From positions 167,744 to 231,743 of the forward strand of contig CAWAYQ010000010.1 in assembly GCA_963786225.1 (NCBI GenBank): DNA of 64,000 nt, in the 5' to 3' direction. Under the pieces are notes generated by a model that saw only the letters and a list, made by a program, of their open reading frames with translations, made no database searches and had not been told where the DNA came from. This DNA comes from Flaviflagellibacter sp963786225 (GTDB lineage Bacteria; Pseudomonadota; Alphaproteobacteria; Rhizobiales; Methylopilaceae). A program made the position numbers and the translations under genes. Below are positions 17,203-25,167 of this stretch, one piece after another (within the stretch, counting starts at the first letter, position 1; each line of letters starts with the position of its first letter).

Positions 17203-18240
17203 ATGACCGGAGACCGCACGCTCACGGTACTGGTTGCGCTCTTGACCGCGATCGCGGCCATCGCGGCGCTCTACGCCGCCAGCTCCATTCTCGCGCCGGT
17301 CACCTTCGCCCTTTTCATCATCGCGGTCGTCTGGCCGGTGCAGCGCGAGCTTCAGGCGCGTATGCCGAGGCTGCTGGCGATGGCGGTGACGGTGCTCGCA
17401 ACGATTTTTGTCGTCACCGTTCTCCTGTCCGTCGTCATCTGGGGCTTCAGCCGGGCAGGGCAGTGGCTGATCGCCAATGGCGACCGCTTCCAGGCGGTCT
17501 ACAGCGAACTCGCGGTCTGGCTCAAAGGACACGACATCTTCGTGGCGAGCCTGTTCGCCGAGCATTTCAATATGTCCTGGCTCCTCCGCATCGTGCAGAC
17601 CATCGGGGCCCGGTTTCACACCGTCCTGACCTTCGCCGTGGTGACTTTGGTCTTCGTCATTCTCGGCCTCCTTGAAGTCGAGGCTTCACGCCGCAAGCTC
17701 GAACAGCTCGAAAACCGCCGGATCGGCAAGGCGCTGCTGATCGCATGTGCGGACACATCCGCGAAGTTCCAGAAATACATGCTGATACGCACCATCATGA
17801 GCGTGGCGACCGGCGCCGCGGTCTGGGCTCTGGCCTGGCTCTACGGCAGCCCGCTTGCGCTGGAATGGGGCCTCATTGCCTTCGTCCTGAACTACATCCC
17901 GTTTCTCGGCCCTCTGTTCGCGACCGTGTTTCCGACCTTCTTCACCGCCGCGCAGTATGAATCCTGGCAGATGGCGCTGACCATGTTCCTCGGCCTGAAC
18001 GCGATCCAGTTCGTGCTCGGCTCCTATCTCGAACCGCGCATTGCAGGGCAAGCTCTCTCCATTTCTCCGTTCATGGTGCTGTTCGCCGTGTTCTTCTGGA
18101 GCTTTCTCTGGGGCGTGCCGGGCGCCTTTATCGGCACGCCGATCCTGATCGCGTGCCTGACCTTCGCCGAGCATTCGTCATCCCTGCGTCCGATGGCGGT
18201 TTTGCTCGCCGGAAGCGAAGCCGACGGGGACCGGACCTAG
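17203..18240 (+). CDS. AI-2E family transporter (TqsA/PerM type)
   Basis: 345 residues with about eight membrane helices and the family's conserved C-terminal half (EWGLIAFVLNYIPFLGPLFA; SISPFMVLFAVFFWSFLWG; GVPGAFIGTPILI). Members export small molecules such as autoinducer-2 or act as Na+/H+ antiporters; specificity cannot be read here. I used the ATG reading MTGDRTLTVLV because the in-frame extension from 17143 is Arg-rich and lacks a ribosome site. It stands alone; 63 bases separate it from the GFA gene, which could share its transcript. Confidence 0.85.
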   Translation: MTGDRTLTVLVALLTAIAAIAALYAASSILAPVTFALFIIAVVWPVQRELQARMPRLLAMAVTVLATIFVVTVLLSVVIWGFSRAGQWLIANGDRFQAVYSELAVWLKGHDIFVASLFAEHFNMSWLLRIVQTIGARFHTVLTFAVVTLVFVILGLLEVEASRRKLEQLENRRIGKALLIACADTSAKFQKYMLIRTIMSVATGAAVWALAWLYGSPLALEWGLIAFVLNYIPFLGPLFATVFPTFFTAAQYESWQMALTMFLGLNAIQFVLGSYLEPRIAGQALSISPFMVLFAVFFWSFLWGVPGAFIGTPILIACLTFAEHSSSLRPMAVLLAGSEADGDRT

Positions 18241-18303
18241 ACGAGTAAGCGCGTACTGTTCGTTGCAGCCGTTCCGACCACTTGATTTTAGAGGAGACGC
18301 AGC

Positions 18304-18696
18304 ATGGACCAATTCACCGGCGGTTGCCTGTGCGGCAATGTCCGAATTGTGGCGTCGGGACGCCCATACCGGGTCGGCCTTTGCCACTGTCTCGACTGCC
18401 GCAAGCAGTATGGGGCTCTTTTTCACGCGTCCGCGGTGTTCCCTCAGGATGCGGTGACGATCCACGGCGAAACACGCGACTATAACGGGAGGTTTTTCTG
18501 TCCAAGCTGCGGCTCGTCCGTTTTCGCACGCAGCGCAGACGAAATCGAAGTGAGTTTAGGATCCCTGGATGCCCCTGACCAACTGATGCCGACCTACGAA
18601 AGCTGGATCGTCCGTCGCGAGTCCTGGTTGCCGCCGTTTCCACTCACGAGACGATACGACCACGATCGTGATGCCACGGGTCGCTTCGAGGAGTAG
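18304..18696 (+). CDS. GFA-family zinc protein (Mss4-like, CENP-V/GFA)
   Basis: 130 residues with the Cys pattern of the glutathione-dependent formaldehyde-activating (GFA) family: GGCLCGNVR, then LCHCLDCRKQYG and FFCPSCGSSVF, giving two zinc sites. Most family members are not true formaldehyde-glutathione enzymes, so the reaction is unknown. The start ATG follows GAGGAGACGC, a good ribosome site. It is followed directly by a composite repeat element. Confidence 0.85.
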   Translation: MDQFTGGCLCGNVRIVASGRPYRVGLCHCLDCRKQYGALFHASAVFPQDAVTIHGETRDYNGRFFCPSCGSSVFARSADEIEVSLGSLDAPDQLMPTYESWIVRRESWLPPFPLTRRYDHDRDATGRFEE

Positions 18697-18720
18697 GTCG
18701 CATGAACGGTGCGAAACCGT

Positions 18721-19003
18721 TCCCCGGACAAGCTGTGCGCAGCACCCAACTCGGGCTTGCCCGAGTTGGGCACAATGGAAGCTCAACTCGGCTATAGCCG
18801 AGTTGAGTTGCAGATCCGGGGTCCAGGAGCGAAGATGGCGGCGCAGCCGCCTCAAAATCAACTCAGCAGAAATTCAGTTCGCCTGCGGCGCGATTCAATC
18901 CTGGATCCCGGATCTGCACTCAACTCGGCTGTAGCCGAGTTGAGCACTCACAATCCTAACTCGGGCAAGCCCGAGTTAGGTGCTGCGCGTGGCTTGTCCG
19001 GGA
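18721..19003. repeat. Repeat family A, complete, with four nested palindromes
   Basis: Outer ends are TCCCCGGACAAGCTG and GCTTGTCCGGGA. Between the usual blocks (GATCCGGGGTCCAGGAGC; GGCGGCGCAGCCGCC; TGGATCCCGGATCTGCA), the short loops next to the arms are replaced by perfect palindromes. These are AACTCGGGCTTGCCCGAGTT (18747-18766), CTCAACTCGGC/GCCGAGTTGAG twice (about 18782 and 18918), and AACTCGGGCAAGCCCGAGTT (about 18959). Confidence 0.85.
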
Positions 19004-19029
19004 GACAGATCTCCGCTTCGCAGCCCGGG

Positions 19030-19294
19030 GTCCCGGAACGTTCGTTATCTTCGTGAAAATTCAGCAAAAAGCCGGCCAAATATCAACTTAACTAGGCATA
19101 AACACCCACCTTCAAAGTGATTTGACAGGGTTGATAAGTTGTAAGAAGCTCCAAGAGCGTACAGACGAGCCCAGAATACTTGGGTCAACAGCGTCTCGAT
19201 CCGACCAAACCCGGCCTGGAGAGCGATCTCGGCCAGCGGAGAGGGTTTGTACGTACAGTTTTCCTGGCGATCAGTTCACGCAAAGGAACACGAT
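19030..19294 (+). promoter_or_regulatory. Promoter and structured leader, near-copy of the antiporter leader
   Basis: Aligns almost without gaps to 24905-25167 ahead of the arginine antiporter, at roughly 85-90% identity by eye. TTGACA (19122-19127) lies 173 bases before the ATG in both copies. Two foldable parts are kept: GACG-AGCCC...GGGT-CAACA-GCGTC (19164-19195) and a GAGA-GCGA-TCTC hairpin with a GNRA loop inside CTG/CAG (19216-19236). The copy extends through the ribosome site (AAAGGAAC) and the first codons (ATGGCAACGAC). It appears to be a captured expression signal for the downstream hydrolase. Confidence 0.75.
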
Positions 19295-20251
19295 ATGGCA
19301 ACGACAACCACCCATCAACCTTCGGTCAAGTACTGCGCCAACAAGGTGGACGAGAAGTACAGCCACGGTAGACCGGATGCCGAATTGGTTCCGTCGCGCT
19401 ACGCGCACCGGGTCGGCGAGATTGACGTGCTGGTGGTCAGCGATGGGGTGCTATCGCTGCCAGGCGCGATGTTGGGCCACAACGTCGACCCGTCCGTCCG
19501 GGCGACCTGGCTGGAGGACATGTTCCTGCCGCCGGACGTGCTCGAGTGGGCGCTGAACACGGTCGTGGTGCGCAGCGGCGGCCGGACCATACTCATCGAC
19601 GCTGGGATCGGGGGAGAGTTCCCGGACTTGCCGCGGGCCGGGCTGTGGGCCCGGCGACTGGAGGCCGCCGGCCTCGATCTCGCATCCGTGACCGACGTGG
19701 TGCTTACCCACATGCACATGGACCATTGTGGCGGGCTGCTCGCCGACGGGGTGAAAGAGCGGCTGCGGCCGGACCTGCGGGTCCATGTGGCGGCCGCCGA
19801 GGCCGAGTTCTGGGAGGAGCCCGATTTCTCCCGCGTCTCCATGCCGCCGGGGTTCCCGGACGCGCTTCGGCGGACGGCCAAGCGGTTCTTGAACGAGTAC
19901 CACGGCCAGATGCGGACGTTCGAGAACGAGTACGAGGTGGCGCCGGGGGTGGTCGTCCAACGCACCGGCGGCCACACCCCCGGGCATAGCGTGGTCCGCC
20001 TGGCGTCCGGCGGCGACCGGCTGATGTTCGCCGGCGACCTCGTGTTCCAGGTCGGGTTCGAGCACCCCGACTGGTACAACGGCTTCGAACACGACCCCGA
20101 GGAGGCGGCCCGCGTCCGGGTCCGTCTTTTGCGGGAGCTGGCGGCGACCGGCGAGGGGCTGGTGGCCACTCACCTGTCGTTCCCGTCCGTCTGCCATGTG
20201 GCGGTCGCCGGCGACCACTTTCGCTGGGTACCGGCGCCCTGGGAGTACTGA
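19295..20251 (+). CDS. Metallo-beta-lactamase-fold hydrolase
   Basis: 318 residues with the MBL metal motif THMHMDHCGG near residue 145, the second His in GGHTPGHS, and metal ligands in MFAGDLVF and ATHLSFPS. It belongs to the large hydrolase group that contains quorum-quenching lactonases and glyoxalase II-like enzymes; substrate unknown. The first five codons (MATTT) match the antiporter at 25168, so the gene seems to have been joined to a duplicated leader and start. The body is richer in CGG/GTC codons than its neighbours, which fits transfer. It is followed by a long hairpin. Confidence 0.85.
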   Translation: MATTTTHQPSVKYCANKVDEKYSHGRPDAELVPSRYAHRVGEIDVLVVSDGVLSLPGAMLGHNVDPSVRATWLEDMFLPPDVLEWALNTVVVRSGGRTILIDAGIGGEFPDLPRAGLWARRLEAAGLDLASVTDVVLTHMHMDHCGGLLADGVKERLRPDLRVHVAAAEAEFWEEPDFSRVSMPPGFPDALRRTAKRFLNEYHGQMRTFENEYEVAPGVVVQRTGGHTPGHSVVRLASGGDRLMFAGDLVFQVGFEHPDWYNGFEHDPEEAARVRVRLLRELAATGEGLVATHLSFPSVCHVAVAGDHFRWVPAPWEY

Positions 20252-20289
20252 CCCGGAATTAGGCAGCAAAAACCACCGGATCCCGGTAG

Positions 20290-20336
20290 CCCATTTCGGT
20301 CGTCTCCCGCCTGATGGCGGGGGACCGAGATGGGCG
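20290..20336 (+). terminator. Long hairpin after the MBL hydrolase gene
   Basis: GCCCATTTCGGTC pairs with GACCGAGATGGGC and the inner CTCCCGCC pairs with GGCGGGGG around a TGAT loop, about 20 paired bases. It lies 39 bases after the stop codon; no poly-T follows. It probably ends transcription or stabilises the message. Confidence 0.6.
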
Positions 20337-20409
20337 TTTGCGAGGACCTGAAGGACAAGCGGCAGGATCGCCGGGCGGATCGCGGCCCTCGTTGCGGAGG
20401 TGGATACGC

Positions 20410-21723
20410 TCAGGGGCCAGGTGTTGGCCTTCCCACCCATTGTGGAAGTTCGGCTGCTACGCGCCCACGATCGTCATTTCGCGCTTCCTGGATGCCAACT
20501 TCATCGCCTCGACCTGTTTCCGGCATCGCAAGTGCGAGGACAAGAAGCGCGACCCCCGCGACGGCTCCTGCCATGAGGAATGCGATCCCGTAGCCGAAAT
20601 GGTCGACGACAAGCCCGGCGGCCAAGGCGCTGAGTGAAGCGCCAACGCCCTGCGCGGTCGCGACGGCACCCAGCGCCAGATTATATCGGCCGGTGCCGCG
20701 CATCAGATCGGCCACGACGAGCGGCGTCAGCGCACCGAAAATTCCGGCGCCCACGCCGTCGAGCAGTTGGACGGCGATCAGCCAGGCGCTGTCGTCCGAA
20801 AACGTGTAGAGGACAGCCCGGACTGGCAGGATCGCGAACCCAACGAGCAGGATGCGCTTCCGCCCCCATCGATCGGCTCTGTGGCCGGCGAACAGCGCGA
20901 TGGGCAGCATCACCAACTGCGCTGCGATGATGCAGCCCGACATCATCGCCGTCGCGAACTCCTTGTTCGCGAGGGCGAGCTTTTGTCCGACCAGCGGCAG
21001 CAGTGGAGCGTTGGCGAAATGGAACAGAAAGGCGCAGGCCGAGAAGACGACCAACGGCCGGCACTCGATGACCGTTCGCCAGCTCGAGCCTTCTGACGTG
21101 GCGACTTGCGGATCGGCACCGCGCGCGCGCTGATGATCGATGGAGCCTGCCGGTATCGACAGCACGGTGCCGGCGGCAAGCACGGCGAAGAGCGGAACGA
21201 GGAGGAAGACGGCGCGCTGGCCGAAGAGCCAGCCAATCCCTCCGGCAAGGACCGCGATAGTCACGTTGCCGGCGTGATCGAACGCCGCGTTGCGTCCCAT
21301 CCGGCTTGCCAATTGCTCGCGTGCGTACAATCCGAGCGTCAACGCGGCAACCGCCGGCCCGAAGATGTCGCCGACGACGGCCATGACCGTGTTCGCCACG
21401 AGCACGGGCCAGAAGGTGGGCGCCGCGAAGATCGCGACTGCGCCAAACGCCAGCACCGCGAGCGCCAGGACGACGACGCCACGCTTCGCCCGGGTGGCGT
21501 CGATCGCCGCCCCCGCCGGCATCTGCGCCGCGAGCCCAATCAGGCCGCCGACCGTCGTCATCACCCCGACGGAGGATTGGCTCCAACCCTGCTGCGTTAC
21601 CAGAAACACATTGAGATAAGGCCCCAACGCACCCCGCACGTCAGCGAGGAGGAAGTTGATCGCATCGAGCGAGACCGGGCGGAATCGAGCAACGCGCGGC
21701 GACAATGGCGCTCTGGTGGTCAT
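20410..21723 (-). CDS. MFS transporter
   Basis: 437-residue major facilitator with about 12 helices. The N-terminus reads INFLLADVRGALGPYLNVFL, the cytoplasmic loop 2-3 region is around GAAIDATRAKRG, and the matching loop in the second half is ALFAGHRADRWGRKRILL, the classic RxxDxxGRK pattern. Substrate unknown; drug or metabolite efflux is typical. The last about 35 residues (GRGDEVGIQEARNDD onward) look less protein-like, so the original stop may have been lost. The start overlaps a small upstream open frame by ATGA. Confidence 0.85.
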   Translation of the reverse strand: MTTRAPLSPRVARFRPVSLDAINFLLADVRGALGPYLNVFLVTQQGWSQSSVGVMTTVGGLIGLAAQMPAGAAIDATRAKRGVVVLALAVLAFGAVAIFAAPTFWPVLVANTVMAVVGDIFGPAVAALTLGLYAREQLASRMGRNAAFDHAGNVTIAVLAGGIGWLFGQRAVFLLVPLFAVLAAGTVLSIPAGSIDHQRARGADPQVATSEGSSWRTVIECRPLVVFSACAFLFHFANAPLLPLVGQKLALANKEFATAMMSGCIIAAQLVMLPIALFAGHRADRWGRKRILLVGFAILPVRAVLYTFSDDSAWLIAVQLLDGVGAGIFGALTPLVVADLMRGTGRYNLALGAVATAQGVGASLSALAAGLVVDHFGYGIAFLMAGAVAGVALLVLALAMPETGRGDEVGIQEARNDDRGRVAAELPQWVGRPTPGP

Positions 21724-21923
21724 CGGGGATCCATCACGAGGCCGGTCAGCGCAAGCAGCAGCGCGGGGACCATGACAACCACTCCCAGCCGGAAAAACCT
21801 CCACGTGCTGACGTCTTGACCATCCCCCGCAGGGCGACGAGCCAGAGGATCGTCGCGAGAGATCCAGTGACCGAAAGGTTCGGTTGACCGAAGGTAGGCT
21901 CGGGCCTCGCCGCCTGAAATCAT
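21720..21923 (-). CDS. Small one-TM protein upstream of the MFS gene, tentative
   Basis: 67 codons ending in a hydrophobic segment (FRLGVVVMVPALLLALTGLV) after a polar region. The stop overlaps the transporter ATG (ATGA), which favours a translated, coupled frame. No ribosome site is obvious at its own ATG and there is no recognised family, so it could be chance. Confidence 0.35.
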   Translation of the reverse strand: MISGGEARAYLRSTEPFGHWISRDDPLARRPAGDGQDVSTWRFFRLGVVVMVPALLLALTGLVMDPR

Positions 21924-22194
21924 CCGTGGGTTTGGGGGTTACCGCGTAAGGTTTACCTGGCGGGTGTCGACGCCATCCCTCGGGCCACCTGTCGTCACCG
22001 AGCGGCTTGGCACGACGTCACCCACCCAGATCTCGGGATCGATCCGGCATTTCAAGCGGCGCGTCAGCGTCCCCACGCCGTTTTGCCATTCGGCCGCAAC
22101 CCGCTGATCGACCATTGCCCGGTTTCATAGGATAGTTCGCTGCATCTGCTCACGGCAGCAAGTGGCCCCAAGCCAACGTGGTGGGCCGAAGTGG
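21924..22194. other. Intergenic region
   Basis: About 270 bases with no supported gene. The promoter of the transporter unit should lie here, reading leftward. The right edge runs into the direct repeat at 22195. Confidence 0.4.
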
Positions 22195-22265
22195 TGGGCC
22201 GCTTTTGCGCCGCTGTTGGGGGACAAGCGGACATCAAACGCGCCTCGTCCGGCTCCGCCGATTTA
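22195..22265. repeat. Direct repeat E, copy 1
   Basis: GTGGGCCGCTTTTGCGCCGC, then TGTTGGGGGACAAGCGGACA and TCAAACG, continuing into CCGCCGAT. It matches 24806-24892 with few changes over about 70 bases and in the same orientation. The two copies bracket the reductase, AraC and M15-like genes. Confidence 0.75.
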
Positions 22266-22319
22266 CGCGTAACGGCGGCTCAAGCTATTCTGAAGAACCT
22301 GGGATGGAGAACTTATAGC

Positions 22320-22850
22320 ATGGCGAAGCTCGTCTTCGGATTGAACCAGTCTCTGGACGGCTACGTCGACCACGAGGGATTTGCGCCCGGCCCCGCGCTC
22401 TTCCGTCACTGGATAGAGCAAGTGCGCGGCCTGACCGGCAGTGTGTACGGTCGCCGCATGTACGAGGTCATGCGTTATTGGGACGAAGACCGTCCTGAGT
22501 GGACCCCGGAGGAACGCGACTTCGCGGCGGCGTGGCGGCGCCAATCGAAGTGGGTCGTGTCGCGCTCGTTGAAGTCAGTCGGCCCCAACGCCACTCTTGT
22601 CGAGGATGACCTCGAGGCGGTGATACGCGGGCTGAAGGCTCAGCTCGTTGGGGAGATTGCGGTTTCCGGACCAGACCTGGCACGAAGCCTGACCGATCTT
22701 GGTCTTATTGATGAGTATCGGCTCTACGTCCACCCCGTCGTGCTTGGTCGCGGCAAGCCATTCTTCGCCGGCCCCCGGCCGCCGCTCCGCCTTGTGGCCA
22801 GCGATTTAATCGGCGAGGACGTGATCAGGTTGACGTACGTTCCTGCCTAG
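22320..22850 (+). CDS. Dihydrofolate-reductase-like (RibD C-terminal domain) protein
   Basis: 176 residues with the RibD_C/DHFR-like fold: start MAKLVFGLNQSLDGYVDHEG, the Gly-rich VSGPDLARSLTDLGLIDEY and the C-terminal HPVVLGRGKPFFAG. Many such stand-alone proteins are NADPH-dependent reductases of unknown substrate. The ATG is the first in the conserved frame; upstream in-frame codons belong to direct repeat E. A bidirectional hairpin separates it from the convergent AraC-type gene. Confidence 0.85.
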   Translation: MAKLVFGLNQSLDGYVDHEGFAPGPALFRHWIEQVRGLTGSVYGRRMYEVMRYWDEDRPEWTPEERDFAAAWRRQSKWVVSRSLKSVGPNATLVEDDLEAVIRGLKAQLVGEIAVSGPDLARSLTDLGLIDEYRLYVHPVVLGRGKPFFAGPRPPLRLVASDLIGEDVIRLTYVPA

Positions 22851-22873
22851 CAAAAGACCCAGATTGGCGGATA

Positions 22874-22913
22874 GCGGCCTGTCCGTTTCTTGCGATCGGA
22901 AGGGACAGGCCGC
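22874..22913. terminator. Bidirectional hairpin between convergent genes
   Basis: GCGGCCTGTCC and GGACAGGCCGC form a perfect 11-base stem around an 18-base loop, placed between the stops of two convergent genes. TTTCTT lies in the loop; no long T tract follows. Confidence 0.65.
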
Positions 22914-22925
22914 CGTCAGAGGGCG

Positions 22926-23807
22926 CTATTTCAGCGGCAGAAAAAGTTCCGCGACCGCTTCATGCTCCGGCACCTCCGGGAAGAAGCTCAGCCGCTGACA
23001 ATAGATCGGGAAGTCGCGTGCTTCCTCGCCGCTGGCCGCAAGCCAGTCGCGATAAAGGTAGAGCGCGGCGGGCTCCAGATTGTCGGTGTTGCCGACGACG
23101 CGCAGCACCGCGCAGCGTCCGCCAGGGATCTCGCCGGCTTTGATCTGCTCGCCGTTCGCCTCGATCGGTTGGTCGGTCCCGACACAAAGGTCCACGCTAT
23201 AATCGGCAGGCGACGCAGGACGCCGCTCCGAACGCCAGACATTGAAGGTCGGACTTGTCTTGGGGTGCAGGCCAGCGGCCGTGCGCCACGCGATGAACCG
23301 CTGGATGGTGGCGCCGAGCGTCGCCGGGTCGCCCCGATGCTCCATGATCGCCACCGGCGTGGGGGGCACATCGCGGATCGTCACGTCGTCAGTGGTAAAA
23401 GTCTTCTGCATGAGCTTGCTCCTCGCATTGTCGAGAGGCCCGAAGGCCGCAAGCCACGGCTCCCAGTCGGGAGACTTCCGGAACGATGAAGGCGATTGCC
23501 CGAACCGTTGCCGAAAGGCGCGGGCGAAGGCGTCCGGTGCATCGTAACCGGCGTGCATCGCTATGTCCGTGACGCTTTGGGCGTCCATGTAGGCCAGCTG
23601 GTGCGAAGCGCGCTTCATACGGGCAAGCTGGACATAGCGATGCACGGATAACCCGAAGGTTGCCGCAAACTGCCGGTGGAAATGAAACTTCGAGAAGGCC
23701 GCAACACCGCTCACCGTTTCCAGGTCCAGATCACTGTCAAGATGCCGGTCGATGTAGTCCAGCACGCGCTGCATCCGGGCATGGTAGTTTTGAAGCGCCG
23801 CCTTCAT
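22926..23807 (-). CDS. AraC-family regulator with GyrI-like effector domain
   Basis: 293 residues: N-terminal AraC double HTH (MQRVLDYIDRHLDSDLDLET; FSKFHFHRQF; VTDIAMHAGYDAPDAFARAF) and a C-terminal GyrI/SOUL-like binding domain (VAIMEHRGDPATLGATIQRF; CAVLRVVGNTDNLEPAALYLY). This order matches the Rob/SbmC-type regulators that sense small hydrophobic drugs or peptides. I chose the start with GGAGGG 5 bases upstream rather than the longer frame from 23906. It may regulate the convergent reductase or itself. Confidence 0.88.
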   Translation of the reverse strand: MKAALQNYHARMQRVLDYIDRHLDSDLDLETVSGVAAFSKFHFHRQFAATFGLSVHRYVQLARMKRASHQLAYMDAQSVTDIAMHAGYDAPDAFARAFRQRFGQSPSSFRKSPDWEPWLAAFGPLDNARSKLMQKTFTTDDVTIRDVPPTPVAIMEHRGDPATLGATIQRFIAWRTAAGLHPKTSPTFNVWRSERRPASPADYSVDLCVGTDQPIEANGEQIKAGEIPGGRCAVLRVVGNTDNLEPAALYLYRDWLAASGEEARDFPIYCQRLSFFPEVPEHEAVAELFLPLK

Positions 23808-24041
23808 CGTCCCTCCGTGGCGGCTCCAGTTAGTCGCTGACGGCCATAACGTGCTCGACCGATCTTGCGGTTTGGCATGGATCGACCCGAAATATCCGAC
23901 GACCACTTACAGGCAAGTCTGATCTACGCACGATCCTATGGATGTTCTCGATGGCATTTGTTGATCGGGCCGGTCTGTTGCGCGATAGCCGCGTTTTATA
24001 CCCCTAAATGTTGTCCTGAAGAATGCATGCGGGAGGAAGTG

Positions 24042-24656
24042 ATGAAAAAGCCTGGTAGCGTAAAGAGCCTGGAAGGCCTCGGTCGCGTGAGACTCTCCAA
24101 GAGCTTCTTTATGCGCGACTTCCTCTATTCTGAGATCGCCAATTTCTACGGGATGCAGAACATTCCCGATGATCCTGATCTCGCCATAGCGGCGGGAACC
24201 AAGCTGTGCGAGGAATTGCTCGAACCGCTTCAGGAACGCTTTGGGCGCATCTCGATCCGGTCTTCATTCCGCTCCTGCGCAGTCAATGAGTTCGGGAATG
24301 AGAAAGGCCACAACTGCGCGTTAAACGAAGCCAACTACGCGGGTCATATCTGGGACCGGCGTGACGCCAATGGCTTCATGGGAGCCACCGCCTGCATCGT
24401 GATCAACAACTTCATTCCATATTACGAAGCGACAGGACGGTGGGAAACAATGGCGTGGTGGATTCACGATCATCTTCCCTACAGCGAAATGGAGTTCTTC
24501 AAGGCCTTCTCAGCTTTCAACCTCAATTGGCATGAAAAACCGGAGCGACGTATTTACAGCCGAATACCCCACTATAGCTGCCTGACCAAACCCGACATGG
24601 CGAACCACGGCGGCCGGCATAATGTGGAGTATGCGGACTTCCTAAGGTCGCTTTGA
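24042..24656 (+). CDS. Peptidase M15-like protein
   Basis: 204 residues of a conserved but little-studied family resembling M15 D-Ala-D-Ala peptidases in the arrangement SIRSSFRSCAVNEFG, HNCALNEANYAGHIWD, WWIHDHLPYSEMEFF and a late His (NLNWHEKP). The His/Asp residues in these motifs could form a zinc site. No signal peptide is visible, so cytoplasmic or phage/tailocin-type use is possible. Start: ATG with GGGAGGAAG 4 bases upstream. Confidence in the family link is moderate; the reaction is unproven. Confidence 0.65.
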   Translation: MKKPGSVKSLEGLGRVRLSKSFFMRDFLYSEIANFYGMQNIPDDPDLAIAAGTKLCEELLEPLQERFGRISIRSSFRSCAVNEFGNEKGHNCALNEANYAGHIWDRRDANGFMGATACIVINNFIPYYEATGRWETMAWWIHDHLPYSEMEFFKAFSAFNLNWHEKPERRIYSRIPHYSCLTKPDMANHGGRHNVEYADFLRSL

Positions 24657-24805
24657 GAGTTCCCGCACTCCCCGGCTCGGGCTTGTCCGCGCAGCCTATC
24701 CAACAGCTTCCGGGCTCCGGGGGCTTGTCGCCGGTCAGCAGAATCGGCACACAAACGAGATAGAGGCGAAAAATTACTGTTTTCAATCAGTAGCTTGCAT
24801 GATCG

Positions 24806-24892
24806 ATGGGCCGTCCGCTTCTGCGCCGCTGTTGGGGGACAAGCGGACATCAAACGAGCCTCATCCGGGTCCGCCGATCTATGAGTACACGA
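24806..24892. repeat. Direct repeat E, copy 2
   Basis: Contains GCGCCGCTGTTGGGGGACAA, GCGGACATCAAACGAGCC and TCCGCCGATC, as in copy 1 at 22195-22265. It sits immediately upstream of the antiporter leader. Confidence 0.75.
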
Positions 24893-24904
24893 CCTGGAAG
24901 CCGA

Positions 24905-25167
24905 GGTCCCGGACGTTCGCTATCTTCGTGAAATTTCAGCAAAAACCGGCCAAAAATCAACTTAACTAGGCATAAACACCTACCTACAAGTTATTTGACA
25001 AGATTGATAAGTTGGCAGAAGGTTCAAGATCGTACAGACGAGCCCCCGAATACTTGGGCCAACAGCGTCTCGATCTGATCTGACCCGGCCTGGAGAGCGA
25101 TCTCGGCCAGGGGAGGGGGTTTGTACTTGCAGTTTCCTGGCGATGAGTTCACGCAAAGGAACGCGAT
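24905..25167 (+). promoter_or_regulatory. Promoter and structured 5' leader of the arginine antiporter operon
   Basis: TTGACA (24995-25000) starts a leader of about 140-150 bases. Two hairpins can form: GACG-AGCCC...GGGC-CAACA-GCGTC (25037-25069), where a G-U pair in the other copy is G-C here, and GAGA-GCGA-TCTC with a GNRA loop inside CTG/CAG (25090-25110). AAAGGAAC is the ribosome site. The first hairpin keeps its pairing despite base changes between the copies, which argues for a selected RNA structure. The ligand or regulator is unknown. Confidence 0.65.

Noticed and set aside
20314..20637. Open frames of about 87-107 codons after the MBL hydrolase
   Set aside because: They overlap the end of the MFS gene on the other strand and show Arg/Cys-rich sequence without a domain.
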